Assembly (NCBI RefSeq): GCF_036347135.1
Contig: NZ_CP108938.1
Location: 5,208,001 to 5,272,000 of the forward strand
Origin: Streptomyces sp. NBC_00775
Lineage (GTDB): Bacteria > Actinomycetota > Actinomycetes > Streptomycetales > Streptomycetaceae
Length of the DNA: 64,000 nucleotides
Direction: 5' to 3'
Shown here: piece after piece, positions 1 through 8,764 of the stretch
How the letters are laid out: the number at the start of each line of letters is the position of its first letter
Position numbering within the stretch: the stretch's first letter is position 1
Made by a program: the position numbers and the translations under genes
Notes under the pieces: model-generated
What the model was told of the DNA's origin: nothing
The model's database searches: none
The model's input: only the letters and a program-made list of their open reading frames with translations

Positions 1-282
1 GCTCTCACCCGGGTCTTCGGAACGGACCCGCCGCCCGTGACGGCCGCCAAGGGCGTGATCGGCCATGCTCTCGGAGCGGCGGGTGCGATCCAGGCGGCGT
101 ACACGGTCCTCGCCCTGCGCCGTCGGACAGTGCCGCCCGTGGCGAACTTCGAGGGCCAGGACGGCGATCACAAGCTGGACATCGTCGCCGGCCGACCGCG
201 GCCGGTGGCCGAGAACGCAGGCCTCAGCTGCTCGTTCGGCTTCGGCGGCCAGAACGCCGTCCTGTTGTTCACCACCGACTGA
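1..282 (+). CDS. beta-ketoacyl-ACP synthase, C-terminal end (partial)
   Basis: The reading frame is open from the first base and ends at a TGA. The 93 residues seen match the last third of a FabF/KAS-II-type condensing enzyme. A lysine in TAAKG is followed by the IGHALGAAG block, which holds the second active-site histidine (H of GHALGAAG), and the protein ends with the glycine-rich loop CSFGFGGQNAVLLF. These enzymes join malonyl-ACP to an acyl chain in fatty-acid or polyketide synthesis. The active-site cysteine lies upstream of the window, so a chain-length-factor partner cannot be excluded, although the retained histidine and lysine favour an active ketosynthase. Nothing downstream on this strand looks like a polyketide operon, so it is probably the last gene of its unit. 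Confidence 0.9.
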   Translation, partial: ALTRVFGTDPPPVTAAKGVIGHALGAAGAIQAAYTVLALRRRTVPPVANFEGQDGDHKLDIVAGRPRPVAENAGLSCSFGFGGQNAVLLFTTD

Positions 283-546
283 CGAGAACCGGGTGCGGGG
301 GAAACCCCATCGGCGAAGGGACGGCGGGGTCCTCGCAGCGGGCGCCCGGCAGCGCCGAGGCCGCCGAACGCGGGCTCTCCGGCAGGCGTACGACCCGAGC
401 GCGGCATAGCCGCGCAGCCGGCCGCTGGTCCCCCGCCGTGGCCATGCCGGAGACAAGGAGCCTCATCCTGAACATTGATCAGATGCCCGCCAAGCCCTGG
501 GAGGGGCCGGCGGCCTGCGCATCCGTGCCCAGGCCGCCCGACGCGG

Positions 547-1593
547 TCAGCTGAAGAACGGGTCGTCCACGACGTGAACCCAGCCGCCGTCCGGCTGGCG
601 TCGGAGGATCTCGGTGGTGGTGGAGATCACCGGCTCCGGTCCGGCTCCGGTGAGGGTGGCGTTGTTCGACACCAGGGCGACGTCGTCGACCTGTCGGATC
701 TCGCGCGGTTCGAGCTTGAGGCGGGCACCGCTGTCGACCATCTGCCGCATGGCCTGGCGGATGGCGTCCGCGCCCACCAGGTGGGTTCCGGGAGTGGGGA
801 CGAAGTGGGCGTTCGGCTCGTAGAGCGACACCAGACCCTCGACGTCACCGGCCTCCAGGTACTCCATGAACAAGGTCCCCACCTGCTGGGGCGTCTCGGC
901 ACGGCGCCGGGCGGTGACGCCGACCGGCTTGTCGCCCCAGCCGGCCGCGGCGATCAGGTCGTACCAGCTGGGCTGGGCGCCGTAGGGCAGGTGGCGGCGC
1001 AGCAGCTCGCCCGGGAAGGTGATCGGGGACGCCTTGTGGGGCTTGGCCAGGGCCTGGGTGATGATCGCGTCGCTGAGCCCGTAGGCCAGGTCCTGACGCG
1101 GCAGCAGGGCGTGCACTTCGTCGGCGAGGCCGGCCGGAAGGCTCTCACGCCGGGCTCCGAGGATGTCGGTGGCGATGCCTGCCTGGGCCAGCGCCACCTC
1201 CGTGCCCTTCCGCGAGGCGATGCCGTCCGAGGTGTGCAGAGCGATGGCGTCCCAGGCGACGGCGATACGCCGTTCCTCGACACCGCGCTCACGGAGGAAC
1301 GCCGCCGCGATGTCGGCGCCGTCGACTTCGAAACGCTGGTCGCCGTTGCCCTCCTCGCTCAGTCCGATGTCGTGCAGGACGCAGCTGACGAACAGCAGCT
1401 CGTCGTCGTAGTCGGTACCGGCGCGCAGACCCTGGTTCTGGGCATGGGCCCGAGCGAAGACGTAGCTGCGGACGCTGTGATGGTGAACGAAGGCAGGCGT
1501 GGCCTGTGCCGCATAGGCGTATGCGTCCCGGGCGAGGCTCGTGTCGGGGAGGTCGAGCTGGTCGAAGACGGACAGGTGTGCGTCGGTGGTCAT
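547..1593 (-). CDS. HD-domain phosphohydrolase-like protein fused to a SnoaL-like domain
   Basis: 348 residues. The first ~200 form an HD-type metal phosphohydrolase domain: HHHSVRSYVFA, then CVLHDIGL (the HD pair), then a later conserved histidine in AIALHTSDGI. The last ~120 residues (from about TPQQVGTLFMEYLEAGDVEG) look like a SnoaL/DUF4440 cone fold (YEPNAHFVPTPGTHLVGADAI). The ATG at 1593 is chosen because AAGGAG sits six bases before it; an ATG five codons earlier would overlap that site. It lies 163 bp downstream of an alpha/beta hydrolase on the same strand and could be co-transcribed. The substrate is not evident; each half is known as a small-molecule hydrolase or sensor fold, and the fusion is the notable point. 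Confidence 0.85.
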   Translation of the reverse strand: MTTDAHLSVFDQLDLPDTSLARDAYAYAAQATPAFVHHHSVRSYVFARAHAQNQGLRAGTDYDDELLFVSCVLHDIGLSEEGNGDQRFEVDGADIAAAFLRERGVEERRIAVAWDAIALHTSDGIASRKGTEVALAQAGIATDILGARRESLPAGLADEVHALLPRQDLAYGLSDAIITQALAKPHKASPITFPGELLRRHLPYGAQPSWYDLIAAAGWGDKPVGVTARRRAETPQQVGTLFMEYLEAGDVEGLVSLYEPNAHFVPTPGTHLVGADAIRQAMRQMVDSGARLKLEPREIRQVDDVALVSNNATLTGAGPEPVISTTTEILRRQPDGGWVHVVDDPFFS

Positions 1594-1756
1594 GATGGTC
1601 TCCTTCATTTGGGCCCGGTCCGGGACAGATCGCCACGGTGGCCGGGCGCCATGCGGCGCGGGCTCACCCCTGCCGGGTATGGGGCGTGCGGCTGCACGGC
1701 CCGTGGAGCGACAGCCGATCGCCCACGGGGAGGGATGTGCGGCTGGAGTGCTGTGC

Positions 1757-2554
1757 TTACAGCTGGGCGACGAACGCGCCGATGTGCGCGGCCACCTGGT
1801 CGGGCACTTCAAGGGGCGAGAGGTGGCCGGTGTCCTTCAGGACGGTCAGCGTGGCGGTCGGGATCAGCGGCAACAGGTGGTCGGCAAGCACGGTCGGCGG
1901 GTCGACCTTGTCGTGGCTGCCCGCGAGAACCAGCACCGGCACCTCGATGGCCGAGACGCCGGCCGACACGTCCTGGAGCAGGCCCTGGCGCGGCCACTCG
2001 AGACGGGCTTCGTCGCCGCCGCGCAGACTGTCCTCGACCACCTGACGGCGCAGCTCGGGAGTCAGCCCGCCGTCGGTCAGCATCAGGTCGATGCTCTGAA
2101 GAACCGCTTCCTCGTTGTCGTAGGCGTGGGAAACCGTCTCCTGCACCTGCGCGGTCACCCCGATCGGTGCGGGCGGCGCGGGTGCCACGAGGACGACTCC
2201 CCTCAGACCGGCGGGCTTGCGTGCGGCCAGCAGCTGAGCCACCTTGCCGCCCATGGAGTGCCCGACGAGCACGTAGCGGGAGTATCCGAGTGCCTCGACG
2301 ACGCGCTGCGCGTCGTCCGCGAGCTGCTCCAGGCCGTAAGGTCCCGGCACGCCCGCGGAGTCGCCCCATCCGCGGTGGTCGTAGGCCACGAAGCCCTGCC
2401 CGGGGTCCAGCCGCCGCAGCACCGGGAGCCAGGTGCGCCGTGAGCCTCCCCAGTAGTGCAGGAAGACCAGCGCCGGGCCGTCACCCTCGCGGACGTGGGC
2501 GTACACCTGGCCGCCCCGCACGTCGAAGAAGCGGCCCACATTCTGCGAAGTCAT
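1757..2554 (-). CDS. alpha/beta-fold hydrolase
   Basis: 265 residues with the full alpha/beta hydrolase plan: an oxyanion-hole HYWGG-type segment after the third strand, YDHRGWGDS, the nucleophile elbow GHSMGG, a C-terminal acid region (LAGSHDKVDPP) and the catalytic histidine in DTGHLSPLE. This is the general family of esterases, haloperoxidase-like enzymes and lactonases; the substrate cannot be read from sequence. Start ATG 2554 has GAGGAG six bases upstream. It faces the GlxA-like regulator starting at 2843 across a 288-bp gap, a layout typical of a regulator controlling its divergent target, with the HD/SnoaL gene next in line. Confidence 0.88.
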   Translation of the reverse strand: MTSQNVGRFFDVRGGQVYAHVREGDGPALVFLHYWGGSRRTWLPVLRRLDPGQGFVAYDHRGWGDSAGVPGPYGLEQLADDAQRVVEALGYSRYVLVGHSMGGKVAQLLAARKPAGLRGVVLVAPAPPAPIGVTAQVQETVSHAYDNEEAVLQSIDLMLTDGGLTPELRRQVVEDSLRGGDEARLEWPRQGLLQDVSAGVSAIEVPVLVLAGSHDKVDPPTVLADHLLPLIPTATLTVLKDTGHLSPLEVPDQVAAHIGAFVAQL

Positions 2555-2842
2555 CGCCGGCTCCTCGTCCACGGCCGGGGCTCTCGGACCGCTCCACCGG
2601 TGTGTGGAGTCGGCTGCCCCGCGCTCGCTCTTCGATCCTGCTCCGGAACCTCCCCTCCAGGCCACGGCTCATCTGCCGACATGCGCATCTTTTGGGCCAG
2701 ACCGGTGCGGATGGGCCCTTGCTTTCCGGTCACACGATCAGCGGCCTGATCAGGGGATTTATCCCGGGAACAGCCCTGGGTCAGGGCATGACGGTTCCCT
2801 GGCCTTCCCCACGAGATTGGTGTCGTACGTAATATTGCGGCC

Positions 2843-3790
2843 ATGAACAAGCACCGGGTCATGGTCCTGGCCGTCGACGGCGTGCTGCCCATGGATCTGG
2901 GGATCCCCACGCAGATCTTCAACGCCCGCCCGAACACCCCCTACGAGCTCACCGTGTGCGGCGACACCGAGGAGGCCGTGACCACGAGCGCCGGTTTCAC
3001 CCTCGGGCTGACCGCGGGTCTCGAGGCGCTCGCCGACGCGGACACGATCATCGTCCCGGGCTTCGAGGACTTCCGGCGCCCTCCGCACCCACGGGTGAGG
3101 GCCGCTCTCAAGCTCGCCGGCCGCGCCGGGATACGCATCGCTTCCATCTGCACCGGCGCCTTCGCCGTCGCCTCGGCCGGACTGCTCGACGGCCGCACCG
3201 TCACCACGCATTGGGCCAGCGCGGACGACCTCGAAGAGCTCTACCCCCGGCTGCGCGTCGACCGCAACGTCCTCTACATCGACAACGACACCATCCTGAC
3301 CTCCGCGGGCGTCACGGCCGGCATCGACCTGTGTCTGCACCTGGTCCGCAAAGACCTCGGCGCAGCCGTCGCGAACGACATCGCCAGGGACATCGTCGCC
3401 GCACCGCACCGCGACGGCGGACAGGCCCAATACATCAACAGGACCCTCCCCACCCCCCAGGCCACCACGCTCGCCGACACCCGTGAATGGGCCCTGCTCC
3501 ACCTCGAAGAAGACCTCACCATCCCCCACCTCGCCGACCGTGCCGGCGTCTCCGCGCGCACCCTGACCCGCCTGTGGCGCCAGGAAACCGGCGTCAGCCC
3601 CCACCAATGGCTCCTGACCGCCCGCGTCAACCGCGCGCGAGAACTCCTGGAGACCACCGACCTCCAGGTGGAACAGATCGCCGTCCGGTGCGGCCTCGGC
3701 AGCGGCGCCAACATGCGCGCCCGGTTCCGTGACGCCCTCGGCATCACGCCCACGTCCTATCGCCGCACCTTCCAGCACCAGGCCGCCTGA
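2843..3790 (+). CDS. GlxA-family AraC-type transcriptional regulator
   Basis: 315 residues in two parts. Residues ~1-175 form a DJ-1/PfpI class-I amidotransferase-like sensor domain (MVLAVDGVLPMDLGIP at the start, SICTGAFAVASAGLLDGR with the elbow cysteine). Residues ~205-305 form the double helix-turn-helix AraC/XylS DNA-binding domain (HLADRAGVSARTLTRLWRQ, then IAVRCGLGSGANMRARF). The usual closing motif of AraC proteins is replaced by TPTSYRRTF. The start is ATG 2843; TAATAT at 2830-2835 lies seven bases before it, so the mRNA may be leaderless. The divergent hydrolase and HD/SnoaL genes are the likely targets. Confidence 0.92.
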   Translation: MNKHRVMVLAVDGVLPMDLGIPTQIFNARPNTPYELTVCGDTEEAVTTSAGFTLGLTAGLEALADADTIIVPGFEDFRRPPHPRVRAALKLAGRAGIRIASICTGAFAVASAGLLDGRTVTTHWASADDLEELYPRLRVDRNVLYIDNDTILTSAGVTAGIDLCLHLVRKDLGAAVANDIARDIVAAPHRDGGQAQYINRTLPTPQATTLADTREWALLHLEEDLTIPHLADRAGVSARTLTRLWRQETGVSPHQWLLTARVNRARELLETTDLQVEQIAVRCGLGSGANMRARFRDALGITPTSYRRTFQHQAA

Positions 3791-4014
3791 CGGCGAAGAC
3801 CACACTGCGCGGTCACAGAGTCCGTCGACCCAGGCGCGCGTCCGCCCCCTCCAGCCTCCGGCCAGAGGTGGTTCCGCCTGATCCATCCGCGCCACAGAAC
3901 AGTGCGCACCGGTCTTGCCTCCCCGTCCCCGGGCCCGTTACGTTGCGGCGGAGTTCTGGCCAGGTGCGCGGTGCGTCCGGCGCGTCGAGGCTCGGGGTAC
4001 GGAACGGACATCGG

Positions 4015-5055
4015 GTGACAGGTCGAGGCAAGGACCGGCAGGAAGCGCAGCACGGCCTGCTCACGAACATCGCCGCCGAGGCGGGGGTCTCGCTCAGCAC
4101 CGTGTCCAAGGTGGTGCACCGACGCCGGGACGTGGGTACGGCGACCCGGGGCCGGGTCGAGGAACTGCTGGTGCGGTACGGATACGTCCGCCCGTGGGAG
4201 CGGGGTCCCGCGACGCCACGGCAGATCGTCGTCGTCTTCCGTGACCTGTCCGGCCCGTACACCCTGGAGGTCGCCCGGGGCATCGTGGACGCGGCCGGTG
4301 AGTTCGGCATCGACGTGGTCACCGGGACGACGAGCCGACGGTCGATCTCCGGGTGGCTGGAGGAGTGCGTGTCACTCGGCGCGGCGGGGATCGTGATCGT
4401 GATCTCCATGCTGGCCGAGGAGGACCAGCGGCGGATCGTCGAGCAGCGGCTGCCGGTGGTGCTGATCGACCCCCTGAGCGCGCCGTCGGAGGACATTCCC
4501 AGCATCGGGGTGACGAACTGGAGCGGGGCCCGGGACGCCGTCCAGCATCTGCTGGCGCTGGGGCACACCCGGATCGGCATGGTCGCGGGCCGCTCGCACT
4601 CCCTGGCAGGGGCGGCGCGCGTGCACGGTTACCGGGCCGCGCTGGAGGAGGCCGGGGTCGCCTACGACCCGGCGATCGTCCGCTCGACCGACTTCGACTA
4701 CGCCGAGGCGCTCGCCGCGAGCCTGCAGATCCTGCGGGCCGGCGACCCGCCCACGGCCGTCTTCGCCGCCAGCGACGCGCAGGCGCTCGGCGTGCTGGAG
4801 GCCGCCCGGCAGCAGGGGCTCTCCGTACCGGACGACCTGTCGGTCATGTCCTTCGACGACACGCTCGTGGCGGCCATGGCCTGCCCACCGTTGAGCGCGG
4901 TGCGCCAGCCGTTCGAGGAGCTGGGGCGCGAGGCGACCCGGGTGCTGATGGATCTCGCCGAGGGCCGCCCGCCCGCGGCGCCACGCATCGAACTGGCGAC
5001 GGAACTCGTCCTGCGGACCTCGACGTCCGCGCGCAGTCGCGTCAATACCCCGTAA
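4015..5055 (+). CDS. LacI-family transcriptional regulator
   Basis: 346 residues if read from GTG 4015. The LacI helix-turn-helix begins about residue 15 (LLTNIAAEAGVSLSTVSKVV) and is followed by a periplasmic-binding-protein-like sensor core: a first strand at IVVVFRDLSGPY, the GHTRIGMVAG block, and SVMSFDDT near the end. The frame is open upstream to ATG 3868, but the extra 49 residues have no family match, and GTG 4015 puts the HTH at the usual distance from the N-terminus. It sits 226 bp before a secreted glycosidase gene on the same strand, so a role as sugar-responsive repressor of that gene is a reasonable inference. Regulators of this family usually bind imperfect palindromes; I could not assign one with certainty. 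Confidence 0.88.
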   Translation: MTGRGKDRQEAQHGLLTNIAAEAGVSLSTVSKVVHRRRDVGTATRGRVEELLVRYGYVRPWERGPATPRQIVVVFRDLSGPYTLEVARGIVDAAGEFGIDVVTGTTSRRSISGWLEECVSLGAAGIVIVISMLAEEDQRRIVEQRLPVVLIDPLSAPSEDIPSIGVTNWSGARDAVQHLLALGHTRIGMVAGRSHSLAGAARVHGYRAALEEAGVAYDPAIVRSTDFDYAEALAASLQILRAGDPPTAVFAASDAQALGVLEAARQQGLSVPDDLSVMSFDDTLVAAMACPPLSAVRQPFEELGREATRVLMDLAEGRPPAAPRIELATELVLRTSTSARSRVNTP

Positions 5056-5281
5056 CCCGCAATTCCGCGAAATCCTTTCGCAACGTGCCGGTGACAGCGC
5101 GATGTCGCCTGCGAATACTGGCTTCCTGCCCCGCACCCTCTTTCCCCCTCCCCACGGAAAACCGTGGAACCCCATGGAAACCCCTGCATTGCGGGGAAAC
5201 CCGTGCACCGCATGGAAGCCCGTGCACTGCGTGGAACTCCATGGACCGGGGTGCGCTGTTCCCCTGGTGAAAGGAACGCCG
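5056..5281 (+). promoter_or_regulatory. Hairpin-rich leader of the secreted glycosidase gene
   Basis: The 226-bp gap before the glycosidase contains a perfect hairpin at 5152-5167 (CCACGG, loop AAAA, CCGTGG). It is followed to about 5255 by a run of related short blocks, GTGGAA-CCC-CATGGAA-CCC and GTGCAC, repeated imperfectly. Several blocks are self-complementary (CCATGG, GTGCAC), so many alternative stems are possible. This lies between the LacI regulator and its presumed target and may be operator DNA, a structured leader or both. No gene is seen here. Confidence 0.5.
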
Positions 5282-7473
5282 TTGAAAAGATCCTGGGCGC
5301 GAAAGGTTTTCGCTTCGGCGACGGCCTTCGGCATAGGCGTGGCAATCGCCATCGCCTCCGCGACAAATGCGTCGGCGTATCAGCCGAGCCCCGCGAACTT
5401 GTATACGGCGGACAACACCGCCGCGTGCAACAAGAGCCCGTGCGTGCTCTACCCGAAGTCGGCCCAGCTGCCGGACGGCCGGCTCGTGGCCACGTTCGAG
5501 AACAGCCAGAGCGCTCCGGTGGGCCAGACGCTGCCCGTCTACAAGAGCGACGACAGCGGCACGACGTGGGCGAAGCTGGCCGACGTCAAAGCCCCGGCGT
5601 ACCTGTCCAGCGACAGCGCGTACGCGAAGTACACGAGCAACTGGACCAACCCGTATCTCTACGTCCTCCCGCAGGACGTCGGAAACCTGAGCGCCGGCAC
5701 GCTGCTGCTCGCGAGCATCGTCTCCGGCGACGACTACTACTACGAGGAGCAGAAGGCCGCCAACTCCAGCTGGACGCCGACCAGTGACGGCGACCGCAAG
5801 GACGTGGCACTCGCCCTGTACGCCAGCACGGACGACGGCGCGACCTGGAGCTTCGAGAACATCATCGCCGCCGGCGGCTGGCAGGGCGGCAGCGCGGGCA
5901 GCGTCGGCCGTGTCTCGACGGCCAACACCCACGCCCAGGTCGACCCCGTCTGGGAGCCGCACCTGCTCGCCCACAACGGCACGCTCATCGCCTACTACTC
6001 CGACGAGGACGACTACACCGGCTACGACACCAGCACCGGCGCCCCGACCCTCGACCCGGACAACGACACGGCGACGGACTCCGGCGGCCAGGTCCTCCTC
6101 CACCGCACCTGGAACGGCAGCAGCAGCACGTCCTGGAGCAGCCCCGTCGTCGACGTCCCGGGCTCCACGGTGAGCATGGGCAGCGGCAAGACGGAGATCG
6201 GCGGCGGCCGCCCGGGCATGACGACCATCGCCCCGACGACCGACGGCAAGTGGCTCCTGACGTACGAGTACTGGGGCGGCGGGACGAACGTCCGCTACCG
6301 GATCTCCGACGACCCGACGAAGTTCTTCTCGGCCACGGACGCCGCGATCACCTCGCTGCCCGTGCCCTCGGGCGGGAGCACGCTGTCCATCGGCGGCAGC
6401 CCGGTTCTGCTCCCGATGCCGGACGGGCGGATCGTCTACAACGCCGCCGGCAGCGGCGACGTCTGGGTCAACGAGTCCGGGCTGAGCACCGGCACGTGGA
6501 AGGAGTACAAGACGCCGATCGCCGCCGGATACAGCCGCACTCTCCAGTACGTCGACGGCACAGGACGCGTCCTGATCCTCCAGGCGTCCTGGAGCGGCAC
6601 CAGCGTCGGCCCCGTGAAGTACGCCGAGGTCGACCTCGGCCGCTCCGACGGCGCCTACTACAGCCTCGTCAACCGGCTGACCGGGCAGGTCCTCGCCACC
6701 GCGTCCGGGAAGACCCAGGACGCGAACCTCACCGGGAACACCCCCGACCTCGTCCTGAGTGCCGCCGACTCCACGGCCGCCACCCAGCGTTGGCACCTGA
6801 CCGCCAAGGGCAGCAACGTGACGCTGCTCAACAAGGCCGGGGGCCGCTCGGTCGCCATCTGGACCGGCACCGCGACGGCCGGGCAGAAGCTGGCCCAGTG
6901 GGTCGACGACGGAGCCACCGACAAACAGTGGACCCAGGTCTCGTCGTCGACCAGCGGGTACTACAAGCTCCGCTCGGTCCTCAACACCAGCCTGTACATG
7001 ACCGGTTCGACGGCGGGCGGCTCCGTCACCGTGGCGGCGTCGACCACCGACGGCTCACAGGACTGGCAACTGGTCCAGGACCCCCTCCCCACGGACGCCA
7101 CCTTCACCCTCAAGGGCAGCTACTCCGGCCGCTGCCTCGACGTCCCCAGCGGCCAGACGGGCGTCCAGGTGCAGATCTACGACTGCTCGGGCAACGCCAA
7201 CCAGACCATCACCCAGACCACGGCCGGCGAACTGCGCGTCTCCGGCAAGTGCCTGGCCGCCGACGGCGACGGCACCACCGCGGGCACCAAGCTCATCCTC
7301 TGGGCCTGCAACGGGAAGTCCAGCAGAAGTGGGTGTTCCGGGTGGACGGCACCATCGCCAACCGCTCCAACGGTCTGGCCATCGACGTGACCGGCTGGGG
7401 CACGGCCAACGGCTCGAAGGTCGAGCTGTGGACCCCGCTGGGCAACGCCACCCAGCAGTGGAGCAGAAGCTAG
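5282..7473 (+). CDS. Secreted Asp-box (BNR) glycosidase with ricin-type lectin tail, frameshifted near the 3' end
   Basis: Start TTG 5282 follows AAAGGA by about seven bases. A Sec signal peptide (MKRSWARKVF, then a hydrophobic run to ATNASA) leads a beta-propeller of ~430 residues with two Asp-boxes, SDDSGTTW and STDDGATW, and the block DPVWEPHLLAHNG followed by AYYSDEDD. This resembles exo-sialidase-like propellers and GH93 exo-arabinanases. Two ricin-B-like regions follow (from about SDGAYYSLVNRLTG, and GSYSGRCLDVPSGQ). At about 7320 the frame slips: as written the protein stops at 7390 (702 residues), whereas adding one C restores QQKWVFR through NATQQWSRS to the stop at 7473. The catalytic propeller is intact. 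The upstream LacI gene suggests sugar induction. Confidence 0.85.
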
Positions 7474-7503
7474 CCGCACCGGTTCAGGAAAAGATTCAAA
7501 AGA

Positions 7504-7543
7504 GGGCGGCGCCACCGGATCCGATCGACCGGTGGCGCCGCCC
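7504..7543. terminator. Strong bidirectional terminator hairpin
   Basis: Perfect 15-bp arms GGGCGGCGCCACCGG (7504-7518) and CCGGTGGCGCCGCCC (7529-7543) around a 10-base loop. It lies between the convergent glycosidase (ends 7473) and sigma-factor gene (ends 7672) and can serve both. The rest of the gap holds short repeats of TCAGCGGCCT around 7640-7685. Confidence 0.85.
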
Positions 7544-7671
7544 TTCTCACCGCCTGCGGGCGGCCCCGCAAAGGGGGGCTTCGACCCGGACCTCTTCGAG
7601 GACGACGCGCCCATGGGGTCGCCGTCGATTGAGACCCCGGGTCAGCAGCCTCGGGTCAGCGGCCTCGGGGG

Positions 7672-8631
7672 TCAGCGGCCTGGGGTCTGCTTGTTGTCCA
7701 GGCCCTCGGGGAAGACCACCCGGAGTCTTTGCACCCTTCGGTTCTGGCGGAACATGAGCCAGGCGAGGGTCGGCGGGCAGGGGTCGGGGATACCGGCGGG
7801 GTTGGTGACGTCCATCTCCCAGATGGTGATGTCGCGGCTGGCCACTACATGGCGCAGGTGCTGGGTCACGCCCTTTTCCCGGGTCCGCCGCATGGCCGGG
7901 AAGGGATGGCTGCGCTCGCCCGGCGAGCTGAGGATGCCGACCAGTTCGGTCTCCGTCGGCCACAACTCCAGGATCTCGCTGGGCTGTCGGCCGCGCAGGG
8001 CGCCCTCCAGCGTGACCTCGGCCTCGTGCCGGCTGTCCTCGGTGAGACGGGAGGCATCGTCGTGGGCCTCCGTGGCGGTCGTCAGCAGCACCTGGGCCAG
8101 TTTTCCGCGGGCCTGGCTGAGCCTGCTGCGCACCGTGCCGACCGGTACCTCGCAGGCGTTGGCGATCTCCTGGTAGGAGGCGATGCCGCTGAAGTGCCGC
8201 AGCATGAGCACCAGCCGGAGCTGTTCCGGCAGCTCCTCCATCGCGTCCCAGATCCAGTCACGCATCGCGTGCTGTTCGACGACCCGCTCGGGGTGCGAGG
8301 ACTCGTGGTCGCGAAGGTGCAGATGGTCCAGGCCGTCGAGGCCCGGTGTCTCCCGGGTGGCACGCAGGCGCATGCGGGAGCTGTTGCGCACGATCGCCCG
8401 CAGCCACGCGCCCACGGCCGCGGGATCCCGTACGTCGCCGATGCGCCGCAGCGCGGTCAACGCGGCGTCCTGCACCGCGTCCTCCGCGTCGTGGCCGTAG
8501 CCGAGCAAGCTCATCGCCACGGCACGCATCGGCGCCTGGTGGCGGGCCAGCAGCAGACCGAGCGCCGCGGTCTCACCGGCCTGGGCCCTGCGGGTGAGTT
8601 CCTCGTCCGTGGGAGGGCTGAGGGCTGTCAT
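7672..8631 (-). CDS. ECF RNA polymerase sigma factor with SnoaL-like C-terminal extension
   Basis: 319 residues. Region 2 spans ~10-75 (LLARHQAPMRAVAMSLLGYG, then HDAEDAVQDAALTAL) and region 4 spans ~125-180 (LPEQLRLVLMLRH, then YQEIANACEVPVGTVRSRL). About 130 further residues follow (VTQHLRHVVASRDITIWEMD and onward), resembling the SnoaL_2 tail of certain ECF groups whose C-terminal domain tunes promoter selection. The chosen ATG 8631 has GGAGG 12 bases upstream, a little far, so an in-frame start upstream is possible. No anti-sigma gene is adjacent, as expected when the tail carries the regulation. The carotenoid oxygenase gene 133 bp upstream on the same strand may be in the same unit. Confidence 0.9.
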   Translation of the reverse strand: MTALSPPTDEELTRRAQAGETAALGLLLARHQAPMRAVAMSLLGYGHDAEDAVQDAALTALRRIGDVRDPAAVGAWLRAIVRNSSRMRLRATRETPGLDGLDHLHLRDHESSHPERVVEQHAMRDWIWDAMEELPEQLRLVLMLRHFSGIASYQEIANACEVPVGTVRSRLSQARGKLAQVLLTTATEAHDDASRLTEDSRHEAEVTLEGALRGRQPSEILELWPTETELVGILSSPGERSHPFPAMRRTREKGVTQHLRHVVASRDITIWEMDVTNPAGIPDPCPPTLAWLMFRQNRRVQRLRVVFPEGLDNKQTPGR

Positions 8632-8764
8632 GTCGTGCGAACACCTCCGTGGCGACGAGTGACGCGTCATGGACCCTGTGGTGCGGGGTTCGGCCCGGCG
8701 GGGCTTCGGCGCACACCGCCGGGCCGAAGCCCCTGGACGTGCCGATGCGTGCATCATGCCCCGG

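Noticed and set aside
470..553. Short plus-strand frame following AAGGAG near 453
   Set aside because: The nearest in-frame ATG is about 25 bases from the ribosome-like site and the peptide ends after some 20 residues inside the end of the HD/SnoaL gene.
475..2832. Long plus-strand open frame opposite the HD/SnoaL and hydrolase genes
   Set aside because: It has low-complexity Arg/Gly/Ala composition, no family motifs, and covers two well-supported minus-strand genes with good ribosome sites.
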